Source of the DNA: Aminipila sp963524205
Lineage (GTDB): Bacteria; Bacillota; Clostridia; Peptostreptococcales; Anaerovoracaceae
Length of the DNA stretch: 64,000 bases
Assembly (NCBI GenBank): GCA_963524205.1
Contig: CAURED010000011.1
Location: 1-64,000 of the forward strand
Direction: 5' to 3'
This document shows positions 1 to 9,217 of this stretch, piece after piece; positions within the stretch are counted from its first letter, which is position 1; each line of letters opens with the position of its first letter. The notes under the pieces are model-generated. The model saw nothing but the letters and a program-made list of their open reading frames with translations. It was not told where the DNA came from and made no database searches. Both the position numbers and the translations under genes were made by a program.

Positions 1-39
1 TTTCTGCATTGCCTGGCTTGCACTGTCCTTTAGTCTCAT
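1..39 (-). CDS. N-terminus of a sugar ABC transporter permease (partial)
   Basis: Only the first 13 codons are inside the window (MRLKDSASQAMQK). The ATG at 39-37 follows a strong ribosome site (GGGAGG) that overlaps the stop codon of the ATPase gene, so the two genes are translated in tandem. Identity rests on context: in RbsA/MglA-type operons the permease normally follows the two-domain ATPase. Nothing in 13 residues identifies the family by itself. Confidence 0.6.
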   Translation of the reverse strand, partial: MRLKDSASQAMQK

Positions 40-55
40 TATTTTGCTTCCTCCC

Positions 56-1549
56 TTAACATGTTCCTGTAGCAAATTTCATGATTGCTTCCTGAGAGAA
101 CTGATTCTTTTGAAGCTCTCCCTCAATTCTGCCCTGACACATAACGTATATACGATCACACATGCCAATCAGTTCAGGTAATTCAGAAGATACCATTATA
201 ACACCTTTGCCACCTTTAGCCATTTCAGTCATAAGTTTATATATTTCAAACTTTGCGCCTACATCAATACCTCTCGTTGGTTCATCCAGAATCAGTATAT
301 CTGGATTTCTAAGCATCCACTTTGCTAAAAGTACTTTTTGCTGATTACCACCGGATAAAGACTGAATGGTTGTTTCTAAGGTAGGAGTTTTAACATTCAT
401 TTTGTTAAAATAATTTCCCACTCTTTCTTTTTCTTTTTTTCTGTGAGTATAACCACCGTATACAAACTGCTCCAGTGAAGATAAACTAGCATTCTCCATA
501 ACGCTCCTAACTGGAACGATTCCATACCTTCTTCTGTCCTCTGAAAGCATGATCATGCCATTTTTAATACTGCTGGATACATTTTTAATGGCAATCTTTT
601 TCCCAGAGATAAAAACCTCACCGGAGGACATACTGTCTAATCCAAATAAGGATCTCATCACTTCTGTTCTTCCAGCCCCCACTAACCCGGCGAATCCTAT
701 GATTTCACCACGATTTAGACGGAAAGATACATTTTCATAAAGATTATCGCTGCATAAATCCTTAACTTCCAGAAGTGTTTCACCTATTGTTAATTTTTCC
801 TTAGGATAAACATTGTCCATCTTTCTTCCTACCATAAGAGCAATCACCTCATTTATATCAGTTTGCTCTGCTCTCATGCTCTTTACAACAGTTCCATCTC
901 TGAATACTGTTATGTCATCCGCAATTTGAAAAACTTCATCTAGTTTATGGGATATGTAAATAATACTTACACCTTTTTCTTTTAAAATATCAATTTTCTT
1001 AAATAATAATTCTACTTCCTTTTGCGTGATTGCAGACGTAGGTTCATCCATTACGATTACTTGTGCATCATTAGAAATAGCTTTAATTATTTCAAGCATC
1101 TGTATATCAGAAACAGTTAAAGTTTTAAGTTTTTGATCAGGTTTATAATTTAGTCCTTCGTCCTTAAGGAACTTTAAAGTTCTTTGATGTACCTCTTTCC
1201 ATTTAACTTTACCAAATTTATTTACTGGAAGCCTTCCCAAAAATAAATTTTCTTCAACTGACATTTCAGGCACATAATTAAGTTCTTGAGCAATCATTGC
1301 AATGCCCAAGCTCTGTGCCTGGATAGGATCCTTAACATGTACAGGCTGTTCATCAATAAAAATTTGCCCTGCATCAGGCTTATAAATGCCGTTTATGATT
1401 TTCATAAGTGTAGATTTCCCAGCGCCATTCTCTCCACAAAGAGCATGAACCGTACCTTTTCGAACAGAAAAATCTATTTTATCAAGAGCTTTAACTCCGG
1501 GAAAAGATTTCTCAATCTGTGAAACTCTTAATTTAATTTCCTCGCCCAT
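56..1549 (-). CDS. Sugar ABC transporter ATP-binding protein, RbsA/MglA family
   Basis: Duplicated ATPase that powers import of a simple sugar, acting at the inner face of the membrane. Domain 1 has Walker A GENGAGKST at about residues 39-47 and Walker B VIVMDEPTS. Domain 2 has the degenerate Walker A GLVGAGRTE typical of this family, signature LSGGNQQK near 398 and Walker B ILILDEPTRG. The 497-residue length is normal. I chose the ATG at 1549 because AAGGAG lies just upstream; an upstream ATG at 1591 has no such site. The substrate cannot be told; ribose, galactose, xylose or a related sugar or nucleoside are all possible. The permease follows directly. Confidence 0.93.
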   Translation of the reverse strand: MGEEIKLRVSQIEKSFPGVKALDKIDFSVRKGTVHALCGENGAGKSTLMKIINGIYKPDAGQIFIDEQPVHVKDPIQAQSLGIAMIAQELNYVPEMSVEENLFLGRLPVNKFGKVKWKEVHQRTLKFLKDEGLNYKPDQKLKTLTVSDIQMLEIIKAISNDAQVIVMDEPTSAITQKEVELLFKKIDILKEKGVSIIYISHKLDEVFQIADDITVFRDGTVVKSMRAEQTDINEVIALMVGRKMDNVYPKEKLTIGETLLEVKDLCSDNLYENVSFRLNRGEIIGFAGLVGAGRTEVMRSLFGLDSMSSGEVFISGKKIAIKNVSSSIKNGMIMLSEDRRRYGIVPVRSVMENASLSSLEQFVYGGYTHRKKEKERVGNYFNKMNVKTPTLETTIQSLSGGNQQKVLLAKWMLRNPDILILDEPTRGIDVGAKFEIYKLMTEMAKGGKGVIMVSSELPELIGMCDRIYVMCQGRIEGELQKNQFSQEAIMKFATGTC

Positions 1550-1629
1550 GGCAAAGTCTCCTTTCTTACCAATTTTCGACTGATATGTCAAATACTTTTG
1601 TATATCTACTTTACATAAGTTTTAAAAAA

Positions 1630-1658
1630 AGTATACACTTAACTGTTTTTCATGTCAA
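1630..1658 (-). promoter_or_regulatory. Sigma-A promoter of the sugar ABC operon
   Basis: On the minus strand TTGACA (1658-1653), a 17-bp spacer and TATACT (1635-1630) form a near-perfect vegetative promoter about 80 bp before the ATPase start. The sugar operon can therefore be transcribed independently of the upstream ROK gene. No clear operator dyad was seen next to it. Confidence 0.75.
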
Positions 1659-1702
1659 TCTTTTAAACTAAATTTTCAAATATTATAGACATTTTTTATT
1701 TT

Positions 1703-2818
1703 TTATATACTCATAATGTAATCATCTAAGTAATGCAGTGCAGCCCCAACTGCTGATGCTTCAAATTTATAATTACAAACTTTTACATAATTTCCATTCT
1801 TCTCAAATGGATTACGGTTATTTACTAGTACCGTAAGCTTATCTATATGTTTTTCCATATGACTGCCCACATATCCACCTAATACTACATCGCAGTCAAA
1901 TGTCATTCTCAAATTGCATACTAGTTGTGACAGATAGTATAAATACTCATCAAAGGTCTTTAAACAAACGGTTTCCTTCTTATCTAACCTACTAAAAAAT
2001 TCTGTCAGATTCCCATCTGTTAAATCGGATAAAATCTTAGCATTACAATATGCATCAGCACACCCCTTCTGCCCACAATAACAAGCTTTCCCTTCAGGTA
2101 CCAAATTGATATGTCCAAATTCCCCACTTCGCTGATTCATTCCACTATATGCGCTTTGGGAATACATAATAGCTCCTCCAACACTGTTACTTAGTGAAAC
2201 ATATACTATGGGATCCTGAGAATCTCTTCGCCAAAACTCTGCAAATCCGCCAGAATTTGCATCATTAAAAAATTCTAATTTGTATTTAATATACCTTGAC
2301 ATTCTATCGTATAAATCTTCTGGGGCAGGCAGTACCGTTAAATATATGATACTCTTACCATCTTCCCCAATAATTGCAGGTAAAGATGCACCTAGTCCTA
2401 ATATTTTTTCTGGGTTTATCTTGCTTTCTTCTACAAAATTATCAACAATTTTACCCAGTCCTTCGTAAAAACCCTCTTCATTTTTAAATTCATATCTTAT
2501 TCTGTTGCTATGCAATATAGCTCCCTTTAAATCTACTAAAACTAAACTCACATGATTTCTTGTTATATCTAATCCTAAAGCAACCTTAAAGTCATCAACA
2601 CTACAGATAACTCTTGCTTTTCTTCCTCCGGTTGATTCAAAGGTTCCATCCTCTGCAATTAAGCCTCGTTCTTTTAGCTCTGTTAAATTCTGGCTCACTG
2701 TAGGCAGACTTAAATTCAAAATCCTGGTAATGTCCTGCTTAGATATACCTTCCGATTCATAAATTAATTTATAAATGTTGTTACGATTTTTGCCCTTCAT
2801 TAGCATCCTGTTTTCCAT
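1703..2818 (-). CDS. ROK-family transcriptional regulator (NagC/XylR type)
   Basis: Cytoplasmic repressor-type protein of 371 residues. A winged helix-turn-helix lies at about residues 20-65 (GISKQDITRILNLSLPTVSQ), followed by a ROK sugar-kinase-like fold. The zinc-binding ROK signature is present as CYCGQKGCADAYC near 245-257, and the DxxxNH-like region near 86-92 is retained. Such proteins sense a sugar or sugar phosphate and control nearby uptake genes. It lies directly upstream of the sugar ABC genes on the same strand, so it probably controls them. The start ATG has GGAGAG five bases upstream. Confidence 0.9.
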   Translation of the reverse strand: MENRMLMKGKNRNNIYKLIYESEGISKQDITRILNLSLPTVSQNLTELKERGLIAEDGTFESTGGRKARVICSVDDFKVALGLDITRNHVSLVLVDLKGAILHSNRIRYEFKNEEGFYEGLGKIVDNFVEESKINPEKILGLGASLPAIIGEDGKSIIYLTVLPAPEDLYDRMSRYIKYKLEFFNDANSGGFAEFWRRDSQDPIVYVSLSNSVGGAIMYSQSAYSGMNQRSGEFGHINLVPEGKACYCGQKGCADAYCNAKILSDLTDGNLTEFFSRLDKKETVCLKTFDEYLYYLSQLVCNLRMTFDCDVVLGGYVGSHMEKHIDKLTVLVNNRNPFEKNGNYVKVCNYKFEASAVGAALHYLDDYIMSI

Positions 2819-2901
2819 AATCTCTCCACTTTTCTAAAATACTTTTATAAAACTTACCGTATGCATTTTACCTTATATATATTTTTATTTCAATAAAAAA
2901 A

Positions 2902-2936
2902 GTGCAAATTACGAAATTGAAAATTTCTATTTGCAC
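2902..2936. promoter_or_regulatory. Interrupted inverted repeat between divergent rok and yibE genes
   Basis: Arms GTGCAAAT (2902-2909) and ATTTGCAC (2929-2936) enclose a second dyad, GAAATT (2913-2918) and AATTTC (2922-2927). It sits inside the 315-bp gap between two divergent genes and is not followed by a T-run, so an operator is likelier than a terminator. The rest of the gap holds only AT-rich sequence and the yibE promoter. Confidence 0.4.
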
Positions 2937-3062
2937 ATATTGTCAGTTTGATAATCTAATCATATGCACTAATTAATCTACTTTTTTGATATTCCGTCAA
3001 TATCGTAACCGATATTTCCTACAGAATAAAAAAATGACAAAACCCTTAAAGCCTTATTATTT

Positions 3063-3091
3063 TTGACATCTTAATCTGAGAGATATATAAT
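3063..3091 (+). promoter_or_regulatory. Consensus sigma-A promoter of yibE-yibF
   Basis: Exact consensus hexamers TTGACA (3063-3068) and TATAAT (3086-3091), separated by exactly 17 bp, about 40 bp before the yibE start codon. Strong constitutive transcription is expected unless a repressor acts. Confidence 0.8.
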
Positions 3092-3133
3092 GATATATAT
3101 TTTTTACAATATATAATAAAGGGACTTAGCAAA

Positions 3134-4267
3134 ATGATTAATGTTAATAATAAAATTAAAATAAAAAAGCTTACAATAATAAAAGCTTCAGCAATAATCT
3201 TAATAAGCTTATTGCTTTTTTTCTTGGTATATAATAATTACAGCTTATACGATTCACCTATTGCGAAGGTAACCTCTGTTACGGATAATTTTTTATACAG
3301 CAAGGAATCCTCTGTGGGAAATACAGAAAATTATTATAGACAGGATATTACAGCTACTATAAAAAATGGGACCTATAAAGGGCAATTGGTAACTCTTCAA
3401 AATACCTATGGTGAATCTTTAGTATACGACAATAAATACTCTGTTGGTACTTCACTTTTTATAGAAAAACTTACAGAAAACAATAATAAACTTACAGCTA
3501 CTATTTCTGAAGTGAAGCGGGATTATTATGTAGCAGCGGTTATTCTAATTCTTGTTGATTTACTTATTTTTGTAGGAGGTCTACAAGGCTTTTTCACGAT
3601 AATATGCCTTGTCATAAATGTTTCACTACTTTATGTAATGCTCCTCTTAAACACTCAGGGTATGAATATTTTTCTTCTTTCCGCAGTGATATCTGTACTT
3701 TTTTCATGTATTGTATTATTTCTTATAAATGGGAAAAACAAAATTACTTTCATTGCCCTCTGTGCAACTTTAGCATCCATAGCCTTTGTAACCCTGCTAG
3801 CCTATATCGTTATGAAATTTACCCCTGATATCGACTATGAATTCTTAGAATACTTAATTCATCCTTATGAACGCTCTGATGCAGATTTGCTTTTTCTTTC
3901 CGAAATCCTGATGGGTTGTGTTGGGGTAATTATAGATATTTCCGTAACCATTACCTCCTGTGCCTCGGAGCTTTTAAAGAAAGATATAAATATAACAAGA
4001 GAAGCATTAATTTCATCTTGCAGGGAATTAAGCGATGATATATCAGGTGCTATGATCAATGTGGTGTTTTTTACTAATGTATCTTCCTGTATCCCTCTAT
4101 TCATCATTTCCATGCAAAATGAAATTGGATTTTCGACTGTTATTCGTTACAATGTATTTTTTGAGGTAGCCAGATTTTTAACCGGAAGCATTGGTATAGT
4201 TGCTGCTATACCTTTTTCTATATTAGCTGTTTACTTATCATATGGAAGGAGAATGCCGAAATGTTAA
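3134..4267 (+). CDS. YibE/F-like family membrane protein, first of a pair
   Basis: Integral membrane protein of 377 residues belonging by pattern to the YibE/F family of unknown function. One membrane segment at about residues 12-32 precedes a roughly 95-residue extracytoplasmic domain (IAKVTSV start), then about seven hydrophobic segments. A conserved-looking stretch EILMGCVGVIIDISVTITS lies near residue 255. It overlaps the next gene by ATGTTAA, so the two are translationally coupled. Lantibiotic, ion and metabolite links have been guessed for the family, but nothing here supports one. Confidence 0.75.
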   Translation: MINVNNKIKIKKLTIIKASAIILISLLLFFLVYNNYSLYDSPIAKVTSVTDNFLYSKESSVGNTENYYRQDITATIKNGTYKGQLVTLQNTYGESLVYDNKYSVGTSLFIEKLTENNNKLTATISEVKRDYYVAAVILILVDLLIFVGGLQGFFTIICLVINVSLLYVMLLLNTQGMNIFLLSAVISVLFSCIVLFLINGKNKITFIALCATLASIAFVTLLAYIVMKFTPDIDYEFLEYLIHPYERSDADLLFLSEILMGCVGVIIDISVTITSCASELLKKDINITREALISSCRELSDDISGAMINVVFFTNVSSCIPLFIISMQNEIGFSTVIRYNVFFEVARFLTGSIGIVAAIPFSILAVYLSYGRRMPKC

Positions 4268-5022
4268 TAATTTTAGTTTTAGTGCTTATCTCATTAATTC
4301 TTTTAATAGGTGGTGACAGAACTGCAAAATCACTAATCACTTTAGGATTCAATGCAGTTATACTTTTATGTACTATTTTTGCCATAAATATTGGCTTAAA
4401 TCCACTTATTTCAACTATTATATCCTGTATTATTATCAGCCTGGTAACCCTTTTTTATCAAAATGAAGTTAACATAAAAACTAAACTAGCTTTTTTTTCT
4501 GTCATAATTGTTATTGCCTTACTTTTCTTGGTGATATTCAGGATTACTTATATCTCGAACATTCAAGGGTTTCCTTTAGATCAGCTTTCTATCCAGGACT
4601 CCAACGGATATTCGAGAAACATCAATAGAAATATGGTATACATTCAAATCTCGGTTGTACTAATGGTTTTTATAGGTGCAGTTATAGATACTGGCCTTGC
4701 AGTCACATCAGCCCTTTATGCCGTTCATCAAAATAATCCAGATTTGTCAAAGGAAAAACTATTTCAGTCAGGCGTTGGAATCGGAAGAGATATATTAAGT
4801 TCAACCATAAATACTTTGTTTTTTATTTATATAGCAGAATATCTTACCCTTTTTATACAGTTTGTAAATGATTTTACTTTTACCCAAATGATAAACTCAA
4901 AGCAATTCTGCCAGGAATTTATATCAATTTCCCTAAGCGGCATAGGCTGTGTTTTGATTATTCCCATTGCCGCCTTATTAGGGGCATGGTTTTACAAAGA
5001 CCACCTACCGCTCTTAGATTGA
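4261..5022 (+). CDS. YibE/F-like family membrane protein, second of a pair
   Basis: Polytopic membrane protein of 253 residues with about six to seven hydrophobic segments. It repeats the family pattern near its middle (VFIGAVIDTGLAVTSALYAV), parallel to the GVIIDISVTITS stretch of its partner. It lacks the large extracytoplasmic domain of the first protein. Coupled start overlaps the first gene by 7 bp. Its 3' end runs 31 bp into the 3' end of the convergent ABC transporter gene, so no room exists for a terminator between them. Function unknown. Confidence 0.72.
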   Translation: MLIILVLVLISLILLIGGDRTAKSLITLGFNAVILLCTIFAINIGLNPLISTIISCIIISLVTLFYQNEVNIKTKLAFFSVIIVIALLFLVIFRITYISNIQGFPLDQLSIQDSNGYSRNINRNMVYIQISVVLMVFIGAVIDTGLAVTSALYAVHQNNPDLSKEKLFQSGVGIGRDILSSTINTLFFIYIAEYLTLFIQFVNDFTFTQMINSKQFCQEFISISLSGIGCVLIIPIAALLGAWFYKDHLPLLD

Positions 5023-6734
5023 AGTTCCACCATTTGTGCATATATTCCATTTTGTTTTAGCAGTTCAGCTGGTTTTCCCTGTTCTGCCACAATGCCATCC
5101 TTAATAACTACTACCTTATCAGCATTTGCCACAGTTCTCATCCTATGGGCTATGATTATAACCGTTTTGTCTTTTACAAGATTTGACAATGCCTTTTGTA
5201 CAAGGGTTTCATTTTCCACATCTAATGAAGCGGTGGCTTCATCCATCAATATTACTGGAGAGTCTTTAAGCAATGCTCTTGCGATTGAGATTCGCTGTCT
5301 TTCCCCTCCTGACAGAATCGAACCATTTTCTCCAATTATTGTTTCATAGCCCCTTGGCATATTCTTTACGAATTCATCGCACTGCGCTGCTTTGGCTGCT
5401 GCTATTACCTCTTGGTCATTAGCTCCCCTTCGCCCAATTCTAATATTTTTCATTACAGTATTATTGAATAAAAGAACATCTTGAAATACCATGGAATAAT
5501 TTCTTAATAAAGCTTCAGGTTCTACAGTGCTTATATCTGTACCACCTAAAGTAATCTTCCCTTCTTGTATATCCCAGAATCTTGCAGCCAGCTTTGTCAC
5601 AGTGCTCTTACCTCCTCCCGAGGGTCCTACTAGTGCAGTTACTTCTCCTTGCTTTGCCATAAAGGAAACATTACGAAGTACTGCTTGTTCCTCATGATAC
5701 GCAAATCCTACCCCTTCAAAACTGATATCGTATCCTCTATAAGAAGCATTTTCTGTTCCTCCTTGAATTGCCTGCTGTTCTATATGTTTCATTCTTTCTA
5801 TTTGAATCATAGCGTTAAAAGTTGCTGCCAGATTTATCAAGGCTCCTGCTAGTGGTTCAAAAACTCTAGTGGCAGCTATTAGAAATACAATAAAAGTAAG
5901 TAACTCTAAATCTCCTCTTAAAAGCAGTATGCCACCTGCCAAAACTGTAGTTGCAATACCTACTCTAAGCAGCATTTGAGCTGAAACTACAAACATAGCC
6001 GTATTTAGTTCAGCTTTTATACTTATTTTTTCAGCTTTCTTAAGTTTTTCGTCCAAACCGCTGAGATAGGTTTCAACTTGATTACTTGCTTTAATTTCTC
6101 TAACCGCTTCAATGCACTCTTGTATACCGTCTGCCCGCTCTAACTGTACCTGCTTGTTTTCAAAATTTGCTTTGTTTTGTACACGCTTCCCCCCTACTGT
6201 AATAGCAAAAGATATAGGCACTACCCATAAAAGTGCTGCTGCCATACGCCAATCGAAAGTAAACAAGCCTATGCTGACTAAAACCAGTGCTATAATTGAG
6301 GCTGCCAGTTCTGGGACATAGTGTGAAAATGCGGTTTCCAAAGTTGCACAATCCGCCATAATTGTGGTCGTCAAATCAGATAGGTCTTTTTTCCCAAAAA
6401 AAGAAATAGGAATTTTGCGTAAACGCTCTGCCAGCTCTATTCTTTTATTTGCACTCTCCTCATAAGAAGCAAGGAAAGTGCTGTTATATTGTGCATACTG
6501 ACTAGCAAATATAAGCCCTAGCACTAAAATCGACATGCCCAAATAAAAAATAACATTAGGCTCTGTTTGGGTATTATTTATTATAGGGGAGAGAAGCTCC
6601 TTTATCAGTAAATAAAATATACCTACGGGAAACATTAAAACTATGTCTGCAATGGAGCAGTTCACTATTGCCTTTATTAAATCCTTTGCCCCTCTATCAC
6701 TTAGAGCAAAAGTATCTCTTATATATTCTACCAT
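4992..6734 (-). CDS. ABC half-transporter (membrane plus ATPase), second subunit
   Basis: 580-residue fused protein: about six membrane helices in residues 20-310, then an ATPase domain with Walker A GPSGGGKST near 369-377, signature LSGGERQRISIARALL near 475 and Walker B VILMDEATASLD. The fused layout is that of type IV exporters and of the siderophore importers YbtPQ and IrtAB. It follows its partner gene by one base, so the two surely form a heterodimer. Both ATP sites look complete. Substrate unknown; an AraC-type remnant upstream, common beside YbtPQ/IrtAB-like pairs, makes iron-siderophore traffic a fair guess but not a demonstrated one. Confidence 0.85.
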   Translation of the reverse strand: MVEYIRDTFALSDRGAKDLIKAIVNCSIADIVLMFPVGIFYLLIKELLSPIINNTQTEPNVIFYLGMSILVLGLIFASQYAQYNSTFLASYEESANKRIELAERLRKIPISFFGKKDLSDLTTTIMADCATLETAFSHYVPELAASIIALVLVSIGLFTFDWRMAAALLWVVPISFAITVGGKRVQNKANFENKQVQLERADGIQECIEAVREIKASNQVETYLSGLDEKLKKAEKISIKAELNTAMFVVSAQMLLRVGIATTVLAGGILLLRGDLELLTFIVFLIAATRVFEPLAGALINLAATFNAMIQIERMKHIEQQAIQGGTENASYRGYDISFEGVGFAYHEEQAVLRNVSFMAKQGEVTALVGPSGGGKSTVTKLAARFWDIQEGKITLGGTDISTVEPEALLRNYSMVFQDVLLFNNTVMKNIRIGRRGANDQEVIAAAKAAQCDEFVKNMPRGYETIIGENGSILSGGERQRISIARALLKDSPVILMDEATASLDVENETLVQKALSNLVKDKTVIIIAHRMRTVANADKVVVIKDGIVAEQGKPAELLKQNGIYAQMVELQSKSGRWSL

Positions 6735-6735
6735 T

Positions 6736-8517
6736 TTAAGACACCTCCCTGCCTATTTTCCACTCTACTGAAGCTTCATAGTCCTTCCACATTTTCGCGT
6801 ATAAGCCACCTGCTTGTTTTAGTTCTTCATGGGTACCTTTTTCTGCAATTCTGCCTTTTTCAAGTACAACAATACAATCAGCCTTTCTTACAGTAGAAAG
6901 TCTATGTGCTACCATAATTACAGTTTTCCCCTTTGTTAGTTCTGCTAATGCCAATTGAATTTTATGCTCATTTTCTGGATCAGCAAAAGCAGTTGCCTCA
7001 TCTAAAACTATAATGTCTGAATCCTTTAAAATTGCCCTTGCCAGTGCAATTCTCTGTGCTTCTCCTCCAGATAAATGAGTACCTTTCGTTCCAACTACAG
7101 TATCTATTCCCTCTGGCAGCTTCGCAAAAATTTCTACACACTGAGCTGATCTGGCTGCCTTTAAAATCTCATCATCATTTGCTTCAGGTTTAGCTGCCCT
7201 TATATTGTCTTTCAAACTTTGCTTAAATAGATATGTATGCTGAAATACAAAGGAAACCTTTTTCATCAATTCCTCGGTAGCAATATCTTTTACATCTGTG
7301 CCACCAATCTTAACGGTTCCTTTATTTACATCCCAAAATCTTGGTATAAGACTTGCCATAGTTGTTTTACCTCCACCTGAAGGGCCTACAAGTGCCACCA
7401 CTTTGCCCTGTGGAATATCAAGGCAAACATCGGCTAATGCTGGAAAATCATTTCCACTGTAAGAAAAAGTAACATTTTCAAATTTAACAGAAGAATCTTT
7501 AGGCCTAACAGGCCTTTCTGCTTCTTTAAGTGGTTTTTCATTAAGTATGCTCTCTATTCTTTTAACCGCATCCTGAGCCATCATAGAATTTTCGCTGGAA
7601 AAAAGTATGCGTGTCATCATAACTGTGCAGATAGGAGTAAATAAAACATAAAAAATAAAATCCAAGAGGAATTTTTCATAATTAACAGCAGTACCTATCA
7701 GTAATATTCCCGCTGGAATCAAAAATGCAAATATACTGTTTATGCACACCGTAAAACTAGTCATAGGTATTCGCAAAGATAAAGTGTATTCTACAACCCA
7801 TTTTTTATATTGTAAAATAGCGTTATGAAAATTTTTAAAGGAGAATACACTCTGTTGAAAGGTTTTTACAACAGGAATACCTCTTACATATTCAACTGCT
7901 TCATTATTCATATCCTCAAGTGCATTTTGATATTCAATCATTTTGTCTCTCATATTAGGACCGGACATTCTTGAAATAAACAAAAATCCTATGAAAATTG
8001 GCAGTAAGCTTATAACCCCCAGTCTCCAATCAAATATGAACAAAAATATCCCCGTGGCCAGGGGAGTAACATATGCTCCTGTCAGGTCAGGTAATTGATG
8101 TGCTAAAAAAGTTTCTGTCTGTCCTGAGCTTTCATCAATAATCCTACGCAATTTACCACTCCCGTTTTGGGTAAAATAACCCAAAGGCAGCTTCACTATA
8201 TGGCGAAGTGCCATGCTTCTCATATTCCTTGCAATACGAAAAGCAGCCATATGCGTACACATAAGGGCCGCAAAATATACTAAAATGCTTATTATTGAAA
8301 ATACAACTGCCATGTAACCATAATGGACAAGATTTTCAGCTCTAGTAATATCTGGCATAGCCGTAAAAATACTTTCTATTACCTTCCATATATAAATAAA
8401 CGGCATTAACGCAAGCACTGAGCTTACCGCTGAAAGTATGCATCCTAAAATTGTAAGGAACTTGTACTTTCCCGCAAATTCTAACAATTTGGCATTCTTA
8501 TTTTTATTCTCTTTCAT
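6736..8517 (-). CDS. ABC half-transporter (membrane plus ATPase), first subunit
   Basis: 593-residue partner of the following gene. Membrane region at about 20-320; ATPase domain with Walker A GPSGGGKTT near 381, signature LSGGEAQRIALARAIL near 485 and Walker B IIVLDEATAFADPENE. The ATAFADPENE ending, rather than ATASLD, is the form I associate with IrtA/YbtQ-like subunits. First gene of the two-gene operon; start ATG is preceded by AGAGG. A palindrome at 8576-8591 lies about 60 bp upstream. Direction of transport cannot be read from the sequence. Confidence 0.85.
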   Translation of the reverse strand: MKENKNKNAKLLEFAGKYKFLTILGCILSAVSSVLALMPFIYIWKVIESIFTAMPDITRAENLVHYGYMAVVFSIISILVYFAALMCTHMAAFRIARNMRSMALRHIVKLPLGYFTQNGSGKLRRIIDESSGQTETFLAHQLPDLTGAYVTPLATGIFLFIFDWRLGVISLLPIFIGFLFISRMSGPNMRDKMIEYQNALEDMNNEAVEYVRGIPVVKTFQQSVFSFKNFHNAILQYKKWVVEYTLSLRIPMTSFTVCINSIFAFLIPAGILLIGTAVNYEKFLLDFIFYVLFTPICTVMMTRILFSSENSMMAQDAVKRIESILNEKPLKEAERPVRPKDSSVKFENVTFSYSGNDFPALADVCLDIPQGKVVALVGPSGGGKTTMASLIPRFWDVNKGTVKIGGTDVKDIATEELMKKVSFVFQHTYLFKQSLKDNIRAAKPEANDDEILKAARSAQCVEIFAKLPEGIDTVVGTKGTHLSGGEAQRIALARAILKDSDIIVLDEATAFADPENEHKIQLALAELTKGKTVIMVAHRLSTVRKADCIVVLEKGRIAEKGTHEELKQAGGLYAKMWKDYEASVEWKIGREVS

Positions 8518-8575
8518 GAATTTACCTCTTTCGTTAATTAGGTTATATAAAATAAATTAAGCTTAATTCTTAAAA

Positions 8576-8591
8576 GTTAGCGTAAGCTAAC
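8576..8591. promoter_or_regulatory. Perfect palindrome upstream of the ABC pair
   Basis: GTTAGC (8576-8581) and GCTAAC (8586-8591) with a four-base spacer, about 60 bp before the first ABC gene. The half-sites resemble the TTAG/CTAA halves of iron-regulator boxes, but the spacing differs from the DtxR consensus, so the regulator is not identified. Confidence 0.4.
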
Positions 8592-8600
8592 CTCCCTCCT

Positions 8601-8627
8601 AAAAAAAAGACTGCCTCCCTGCAGACC
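8601..8627 (-). terminator. Weak intrinsic terminator after the araC remnant
   Basis: On the minus strand an imperfect stem (GTCTGC paired with GCAGTC, one mismatch) is followed by eight T residues (8608-8601). It would end transcription of the decayed araC gene before the ABC operon. Confidence 0.45.
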
Positions 8628-8694
8628 TTTATACTATTATATTATACAGATTTATTTCTTTGTTTCTACTCTGTACAGACAAAAAATGCTCCAT

Positions 8695-8885
8695 TCAGAC
8701 AGTTGTTTTTCTATATTCCGACGGTGTCATTCCCAATATCTCCTTGAATGCACATGAAAATTTACTAGCATTATCATATCCTACCATACCTGCAATGGCA
8801 ATTTTTTATTATCGTTAAAGATATATTATATTTTTTTGTCAGTTGTTCAAATTTTCTTCGCTATTTCCACTTGTTTCTCATAAAA
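8695..8885 (-). pseudogene. Decayed AraC-family regulator, C-terminal remnant
   Basis: The minus strand encodes two pieces of an AraC DNA-binding domain in different frames. Piece one reads FEQLTKKYNISLTIIKNC (around 8860-8805), the first helix-turn-helix. Piece two reads IAIAGMVGYDNASKFSCAFK then EILGMTPSEYRK (about 8800-8700) and ends at the TGA of 8697-8695, the second helix-turn-helix. About 30 residues that normally join them are missing, the frame changes, and there is no N-terminal domain. AraC regulators often sit upstream of such ABC pairs, so this operon seems to have lost its own regulator. The rest of 8518-9217 is AT-rich and shows no gene. Confidence 0.8.
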
Positions 8886-9217
8886 TACTGCTTCTTCTCG
8901 CTATTTTTATCGAAATCAATTGTAGTAATAAATAAAAGTATAGAAATTTCTTTCATATGAAAATCATTGTAAACAATATAACATATACCTGATATTTCTC
9001 AGATTTTTCTATGCAATAAGAATCTTTCAAAAAAATTCTTGTTTTGATTTTTTACCTGCTGTAGCTCCCATAACTTGTTTAATCCTTTACTCCTAAACTT
9101 AATTTTCTGGTTAAGTATACCATAAAATAATGTAAAGACCTTTACTTGCCCTATTATTTTTATTATGCTATTATCAACCTAACCATAAATAAAGATTTAT
9201 ATAGGAGTATTTACATA

